Source of the DNA: Candidatus Carbonibacillus altaicus
GTDB taxonomy: Bacteria > Bacillota > Bacilli > Thermicanales > DSM-22653
Direction: 5' to 3'
Assembly (NCBI GenBank): GCA_003050645.1
Contig: PEBX01000017.1
Coordinates: forward strand, 1 to 47,826
DNA length: 47,826 nt
The position numbers were made by a program, and so were the translations under genes. The notes below the pieces were generated by a model. That model did no database searches and was not told the DNA's origin. It worked only from the letters and a program-made list of their open reading frames with translations. The number at the start of each line of letters is the position of its first letter. Within the stretch, counting starts at the first letter, position 1. This document shows, one piece after another, positions 43,369-47,826 of this stretch.

Positions 43369-44805
43369 GTGGAATTATTCAATTACACCTACAGTCTTAT
43401 CGCAGCAGGCCGCAGAAGGCAAGGTAGACTTTACTCAATTGGAGAAGGAAATTTTTAAGATGGTAAAAGTACTCGGGGCTTTATTGATGGGAGAAATTCT
43501 CCGACAAGCCGATGAACTGATCTACCAAAGCAAAGAACACGACGGAACAAGCGAAGGCTTTCGAGAAATGGGGATACAAACCCTCTTTGGAGAAATTCTG
43601 TATCGGCGGAGGATCTATCAAACAAAGGGTGGGTAGAGCTACCCACTCGATGAAAAATTAGGGATTGAAAGCAAACAAACCATAAGTCCTACGTTACGTC
43701 AGATATCGGCATTTTTAGCTACACAGAACTCCTATCGCCAAAGCGCTCGTATCCTAGGACAACTTGAGCTTCATGTAAGTCATCAGCGAATTCACAAAGC
43801 GGTCCAAGAACAAGGAGAACGAATCAACAAACACAGAGAACAAATAAATGCCGGAGAACGAAAAGAAGCGGGAAGCCAAGATCGTGCTCGTTGAATCGGA
43901 TGGGGTCTATGTAAGTCTGCAAGGAAAAGACCGGAAGAAATATGGAACAACCCTGGAAATCAAAAACGGATGTATTTATGAAGGGTGGGAAGCGAAAAAC
44001 CCGGTCAAAAGAGAATACCGGCTTAAGAATCCAAAGGTGATCGCCACCACCAACTCCTCCAAAGAATATTGGGAGAAAGTAGGCAACTATCTTCTGAAAT
44101 AGAAAAAGTGGGGCTATTCGTTTTTGGCAGTGACGGATCATCCTGGGAAAAGAAGGGGCTGAGCTTTACGCAGGATCCTTACATCAGATCGACAAATTCC
44201 ACTTTCATCGATGGGTTAAACAAGTCTTTGGATTTGGGGAGCCTGCAATGCTGGATACGCTAGAAGCCATGATTGAAGGAGATGACAAAGAAGGGTTTAA
44301 AAAATGGATGGAAACCAAGAAAAAGGAGGCGAAAGACAGTGAAAAGAGAAAAGAGATCCAGAAGCTAGAAAAAACGATTCTGAAGAACTGGGAAAGCCTC
44401 AAAGACTACCGGAATCGAAGTGACAAAGTACCCGAGGGAGCGCGAGGGATAGGAAACATCGAAAACTTCAATGACAATCTTGTAGCAGACCGAATGAAAA
44501 AAAGAGGGATGAGCTGGAGCAAAGAAGGGGTAGAAAACCTGCTGCAAGTTAGAGCAGCAGTCCTCAATGGGGAATGGGAAGGGGTTGAAAAGTGGCTCTT
44601 TCATCTCGACAAAGAAGAAGACCCTCAGCAAAGCAACAAGGTAGACGAAACAGAACAAAAAGGTCCAGGGAGGCCAAAAAGGGGCAAACGTCGTCAGGAA
44701 GAGACGGGAGAGTGGTGTCAGGCGCACATGCCTGGTCTGACCGGTCCAAAAGCATGGCTTAGGGAATTTGGACGGAAGATCAATGAGACGATCTCAGCAT
44801 TATAA
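43369..44805 (+). pseudogene. ISLre2-type transposase, copy B (multiply broken)
   Basis: Very similar to copy A. Defects include an extra T near 43398, a stop in GGTGGGTAG near 43634, a roughly 10-bp deletion near 44095, and the same -1 shift before the D-K-F-H block near 44185 seen in copy A. The C-terminal frame 44248-44805 is intact. Confidence 0.8.
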
Positions 44806-44899
44806 TGAAATAAGAACGTATAATCTGCATATTTTGATGAGTCTAGGCAAAGAGATTTTGTGGATAGGTAAGCGGTTTGTGGCAGAAAACGAATAAGGT

Positions 44900-45074
44900 G
44901 AGTCGTGCCCGAAGGGTCGGAGTGAAGCGAAGCGAAACGGAGAGCCTTTACATGGAGAGGCGCCCCTCATTAAGCTATTGCGAAAGCGGGCGCCCCCGAA
45001 GGGGGATTATTTCGCCCGCCAGCGTTTTTGGGGAGTATGAGGGGCGCAGAGGCTCCATGTCAAGGCCACGACTC
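44900..45074 (+). ncRNA. Large nested stem-loop in the ISLre2 3' tail
   Basis: GAGTCGTGCC (44900-44909) pairs with GGCCACGACTC (45064-45074); ACATGGAGAGGCGCCCCTCA (44950-44969) pairs with TGAGGGGCGC...CTCCATGT (45038-45060); inside them GCGGGCGCCCCCGAAGGGGG and TTCGCCCGC form further stems. The order is a coaxial, nested fold of about 175 nt between the transposase stop and the right end. I use ncRNA only for lack of a better label; no transcription evidence exists. Confidence 0.5.
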
Positions 45075-45125
45075 ATAAAAAATAAAAAAACAAGGGGAAA
45101 AAGCCAATGAGATATTGACAGTAAC

Positions 45126-45134
45126 GAGTGATCG
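45126..45134 (+). repeat. Right 9-bp direct repeat (target-site duplication) of the composite element
   Basis: GAGTGATCG, identical to 17858-17866 and adjacent to the right IS tip. The sequence after it is probably what used to follow the ISLre2 element ending at 17857. Confidence 0.85.
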
Positions 45135-45307
45135 TGAACACTTGACTTTTTCTCTTCTATGTGCTAAAAATATAATCAGAATGTTCTGGTGACGATCCGT
45201 ACCTCCATGGGGGGTGATATCCAATCTCGAGTCATCGAATTGGATATTTATTCCCCTTATCGGTGCCTACTGCGGCTAGAACACAGACTAGGCGAAAGGA
45301 AGTGATC
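45135..45307 (+). promoter_or_regulatory. Leader with TATAAT box and inverted repeat
   Basis: TATAAT lies near 45171-45176, with TTGACT 23 bp upstream (too far for a normal -35). ATATCCAAT (45217-45225) and ATTGGATAT (45239-45247) form a perfect 9-bp inverted repeat in the untranslated leader, a candidate operator or hairpin for the following operon. Confidence 0.5.
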
Positions 45308-46081
45308 TTGGTGGGAGGCATTAACCATCGGCCAACCAAAGGCGTGAGTGTGACAACGGCGCTCTCGGCACAATGCGCCTGGGCGATCGGTCAAGCCATT
45401 ACCAACCTGTGGCAGGCGAACGGGGAACTAGAGAAGGCAATTATTTCCGCAACCGGTAAGACGGACATCGCGCGACACATCGACGGCGTCACGGGAGATG
45501 CCGTCAGTCATCTTGAGCGAGCCATTGCCTACTTGTATGCAACGCTTGACGGTGTTCATACTACCATTCACGCCTATGACGATCTCCTGACCCTCACTGA
45601 TGAACTCGGTTATAAAGGAAATCCGTTTGCACCTCAAATCAGGGAATGGAACCTTCGGGAACTTCTTGAACAACATCTCTTCCTGATTCGCTCTCGTGAG
45701 ATGTGGGATGACATTGCCAGCCGCATTGAACAGCATAACTTGGTTGAATACTTCAAGTGGGAGCGCGATCAATTCTACCGTGTAATCAAACCGCTGCAGG
45801 ATCTGATTCAAGTCATGAATACGTGCAAAGAAGTTGCCGCAGTCGATCCCGACTTGTTCGTTAAAAGCGTCGAATTTAACCAAATTCCTCTTCGTCAATA
45901 CTTTTTCCGGGTCTTTAACTTGTGGTCCTCGTTAGTCCTGATGGTAGAAGTGTCAACGAGTATTTCCACGGAGCTGTTCTATAGGGTTGAAGGCAACGGT
46001 TCTCTGACTGAGGTGCCTCCGATTCCTACCCGCGACGATATACTGCGGGAAGCGCCTGCTCGGGTTCCAGCAGTTTGGTAG
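45308..46081 (+). CDS. Unrecognised mostly helical protein next to an ABC-2 transporter
   Basis: 257 residues from TTG 45308 (AGGAAG 5-6 bp upstream). No signal peptide or membrane segment. Predicted helices follow one another (SAQCAWAIGQAITNLWQANG, DAVSHLERAIAYLYATLDGV, LRELLEQHLFLIRSREMWDD), with an aromatic-rich C-terminal part. I know no family for it. It lies 70 bp before the ABC ATPase gene in the same direction, so it may be a partner, regulator or biosynthetic protein of that transporter. Confidence 0.75.
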   Translation: MVGGINHRPTKGVSVTTALSAQCAWAIGQAITNLWQANGELEKAIISATGKTDIARHIDGVTGDAVSHLERAIAYLYATLDGVHTTIHAYDDLLTLTDELGYKGNPFAPQIREWNLRELLEQHLFLIRSREMWDDIASRIEQHNLVEYFKWERDQFYRVIKPLQDLIQVMNTCKEVAAVDPDLFVKSVEFNQIPLRQYFFRVFNLWSSLVLMVEVSTSISTELFYRVEGNGSLTEVPPIPTRDDILREAPARVPAVW

Positions 46082-46151
46082 CATTAAAGGAAGTACGTCC
46101 GACAGCCCAGGTATAATCCTGGGCCTTTTCTTGGCGGGGGTGGGTGTCATT

Positions 46152-46871
46152 ATGTTGATGGTTGAAGACTTAGTCAAACTCTATCCCGGCGGCCGAAAAG
46201 CCCTTAACGGATTTTCTCTCCATCTTCATGGAGGGGAACGGCTCATCCTCTTGGGACCCAATGGTGCCGGAAAGACAACTCTGATTAAGTGTATGACTGG
46301 TTTGATTATCCCAGATGGTGGTCGCATTATAATGAATCGTTTTGATGTCGTAAAATATCCAGAATACGCGTCCAAGGTGACCTCCGTAGTTTTTGAAGAG
46401 GTTAACAACTCCTACGCGTACCTGACTGTGTATGAGAACCTCCTGTATTTTTCTCTTTTAAATGGGATCTCTTTAAATGAGGCTCATCGTAAAGCCGAGA
46501 GAGTCCTAAAATTGGTCGGACTCCAGGAGCGGTCCCACTCATTGGCACAGTCATTGTCTAGGGGTATGAAGCAAAAGCTTGCCATAGCCATTTCACTGAT
46601 GAAAGACGCACCCATTCTGATCCTTGACGAGCCAACGCTTGGTCTCGATGTCGAATCACAACACCACATGAGACACTTGCTGAGCGATAATCTCTTGCCG
46701 GCGAGTTCGATGCTAATAACGACGCACGATATCCCATTCGCGTATGCCGTCGGCACGAGATTCATCATTATGAAACAGGGTGAAATCGTATGGGAGGGAA
46801 CTAAAGCCGATATATCAACAGCGGCAGCATTGGAATCGCAGTTTCTTTCCATGACCGCCGAAGCCAATTAG
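46152..46871 (+). CDS. ABC transporter ATP-binding protein (ABC-2 exporter type)
   Basis: 239 residues with Walker A GPNGAGKTT near 37-45, signature LSRGMKQKL (variant of LSGGQ), and Walker B ILILDEPTLGLD. The R-G-M-K-Q variant is common in DrrA/CcmA/antibiotic-exporter ATPases that pair with ABC-2 permeases. The ATG at 46152 is preferred to the longer frame at 46131. Confidence 0.9.
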   Translation: MLMVEDLVKLYPGGRKALNGFSLHLHGGERLILLGPNGAGKTTLIKCMTGLIIPDGGRIIMNRFDVVKYPEYASKVTSVVFEEVNNSYAYLTVYENLLYFSLLNGISLNEAHRKAERVLKLVGLQERSHSLAQSLSRGMKQKLAIAISLMKDAPILILDEPTLGLDVESQHHMRHLLSDNLLPASSMLITTHDIPFAYAVGTRFIIMKQGEIVWEGTKADISTAAALESQFLSMTAEAN

Positions 46872-46897
46872 TCCCGCACGGAGGTGCGTTCTATCGA

Positions 46898-47668
46898 ATG
46901 TTGGCGGAAGTACTTCGCGTGATTCTATCATTTTTCTTGAAAAAGCGTGCCGAATTCCGGAGCTATTGGATTGATTTCCTAGTAGGTCTATGTATCAAGT
47001 TTATTTTCTTCTTGGGAACGTTGTATGCTATGCCAATTCAAGATGGGAACGAAGCGGTCACACGGATATTTGGCTTCAGCCTATGGTATTTGAGCGCTAA
47101 CCTCGTAGCGAAACTAGGAAACAGTGCGCTCGAAGAAGCATATCTCGGTACAGTGGAGCAAGTCCTATCTACCCGGGCGAGAAAATGGCAGTTGCTGTTG
47201 GGTCTTATTGTGTCTGAAATCTTTTTTTCGCTTATTTGGGTATCAACATTTTTTGGTGTGGCTCTTGTCATTGTCGGGATACCAACCTTTTGGAGTGGAA
47301 TCAAACAGACAGCATTCATTGCCACTCTTTACGGATTCGTTGGCCTGCTTGGTATGGTTGGCGTGGGTTTGGTGATGCTCGGCTTGTCTTTGCGATTTAA
47401 GCGGGTCGGAGCAATTACGGAAATTGTGCTATATTATCTGCTTGTTTTTTCTGGCTTTTTCCTTCCACCAAAATTTATTCCTGAGACATTTCACTTTTTC
47501 AACGTGATGTCACCACTTGCGTGGTTTGTGAAGGGAATGCTCAATGGCGTGAACGAGATAGCCTATGCCATTCTTGTGTCTGCTTTGTGGCTTTTGCTGG
47601 GAGTGGTGATATTGAAGTCTCAATGGAATTGGGCGCGGCGCACAGGGCGACTGAGTAGTTATGTTTAA
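46898..47668 (+). CDS. ABC-2-type permease
   Basis: 256 residues with six predicted spans (FLVGLCIKFIFFLGTLYAMP, IVSEIFFSLIWVSTFFGVAL, LYGFVGLLGMVGVGLVMLGL and others) and a helix-breaking region between. This is the ABC-2/DrrB topology that exports lipids, peptides or drugs. GGAGGTG is 12-13 bp upstream of the ATG. It forms a two-gene exporter with the preceding ATPase. The cargo is unknown. Confidence 0.88.
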   Translation: MLAEVLRVILSFFLKKRAEFRSYWIDFLVGLCIKFIFFLGTLYAMPIQDGNEAVTRIFGFSLWYLSANLVAKLGNSALEEAYLGTVEQVLSTRARKWQLLLGLIVSEIFFSLIWVSTFFGVALVIVGIPTFWSGIKQTAFIATLYGFVGLLGMVGVGLVMLGLSLRFKRVGAITEIVLYYLLVFSGFFLPPKFIPETFHFFNVMSPLAWFVKGMLNGVNEIAYAILVSALWLLLGVVILKSQWNWARRTGRLSSYV

Positions 47669-47711
47669 ACGAGGCAGTAGCTTCACATTTACCTGTACCT
47701 GACCGATCCTT

Positions 47712-47760
47712 AAACCCGCCGCAAGTTACCGGGCTTAAGCCCGAGTAAAAAGGCGGGTTT
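47712..47760 (+). terminator. Intrinsic terminator after the ABC-2 operon
   Basis: AAACCCGCC (47712-47720) pairs with GGCGGGTTT (47752-47760), with an inner palindrome CGGGCTTAAGCCCG. It could serve both directions. Confidence 0.8.
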
Positions 47761-47798
47761 ATCGTCGGCTTTAGCCGGAATCTTTTCTGGAAAAATCA

Positions 47799-47826
47799 TT
47801 GTAATGTGTGTAGATCATGTTATAAT
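47799..47826 (+). promoter_or_regulatory. Promoter at the window edge
   Basis: TTGTAA (47799-47804) and TATAAT (47821-47826) are 16 bp apart, pointing to a gene beyond the window. Confidence 0.6.

Larger units (their letters stand above)
17867..45125 (+). mobile_element. Putative 27-kb composite transposon bounded by ISLre2-type elements
   Basis: Two same-orientation copies of one ISLre2-type element (A 17867-19617, B 43271-45125) bracket the catabolic operons. The outer tips are an inverted-repeat pair: left GTTAGAG...TCATTGG, right, reverse-complemented, GTTACTG...TCATTGGCT (17 of 24 positions match when copy B's left end is used). They are flanked by an exact 9-bp direct repeat GAGTGATCG, a duplication length reported for this family. 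The same layout would arise if a circle carrying one IS and the cargo recombined into a resident IS. Both IS copies are now defective, and copy A lost its right end to an IS256 remnant. Confidence 0.75.
43271..45125 (+). mobile_element. ISLre2-type element, copy B (both ends present)
   Basis: Left tip GTTAGAGTAAAATAATCATT at 43271; right tip at 45125, whose reverse complement starts GTTACTGTCAATATCTCATT. The inside holds a broken transposase and a long structured tail. The left flank GATTTCCGG differs from the right flank GAGTGATCG, as expected if this copy is one end of a larger unit. Confidence 0.8.

Noticed and set aside
1-47826. rRNA or tRNA genes as insertion targets
   Set aside because: No cloverleaf-like or rRNA-like sequence was recognised anywhere in the window.

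Overview
The window looks like the chromosome of a low-to-mid-GC Bacillota (Bacilli), perhaps a Paenibacillaceae- or Alicyclobacillaceae-like organism. The reasons are strong AGGAGG ribosome-binding sites, TTG and GTG starts, Bce-type signalling, OpuC-type transporters, and ISLre2, IS256 and group IIC introns. Naming the genus is beyond what the sequence shows. Roughly a third of the window is decaying mobile DNA.

Layout. 1-6.6 kb is an IS graveyard around a flavin monooxygenase and a type II toxin-antitoxin pair, with broken LuxR-type regulators and a broken histidine kinase. 7.0-9.0 kb is AT-rich and carries a frameshifted secreted cysteine-peptidase-like gene and a small lipoprotein. 9.1-11.2 kb holds two decayed transposases. 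11.25-15.8 kb is a complete Bce-type peptide-antibiotic sensing and resistance module. 16.0-17.86 kb is an intact ISLre2 element.

17,867-45,125 is bounded by two directly oriented copies of a second ISLre2-type element. The outer ends are flanked by an exact 9-bp direct repeat, GAGTGATCG, so the 27-kb block reads as one composite-transposon-like insertion (or a circle that integrated by homologous recombination). It carries two catabolic systems. The first (20.6-33.0 kb, + strand) is read here as ergothioneine or S-methyl-ergothioneine uptake and breakdown: an MIO-less histidine-ammonia-lyase-like enzyme (ergothionase type), a urocanase relative without the signature cysteine, a DUF917/S-methyl-thiohydantoin desulfurase-family protein, a hydantoinase, two M20 N-carbamoyl-amino-acid hydrolases, a four-gene quaternary-ammonium ABC importer and an IclR regulator. 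Together they would turn a thiol-histidine betaine into trimethylamine, a sulfur product and glutamate. The second (35.5-42.9 kb, - strand) is a nucleoside-scavenging operon: LacI regulator, ribokinase, two nucleoside hydrolases and a CUT1-type ABC importer with no ATPase gene.

The two operons converge. Between them are two group IIC introns, each inserted just after an intrinsic terminator, fused head to head at the reverse-transcriptase TPQG motif, so both have lost their 3' halves.

After the composite element, 45.3-47.7 kb has an unrecognised helical protein and a two-gene ABC-2 transporter. No rRNA, tRNA or CRISPR array was seen.
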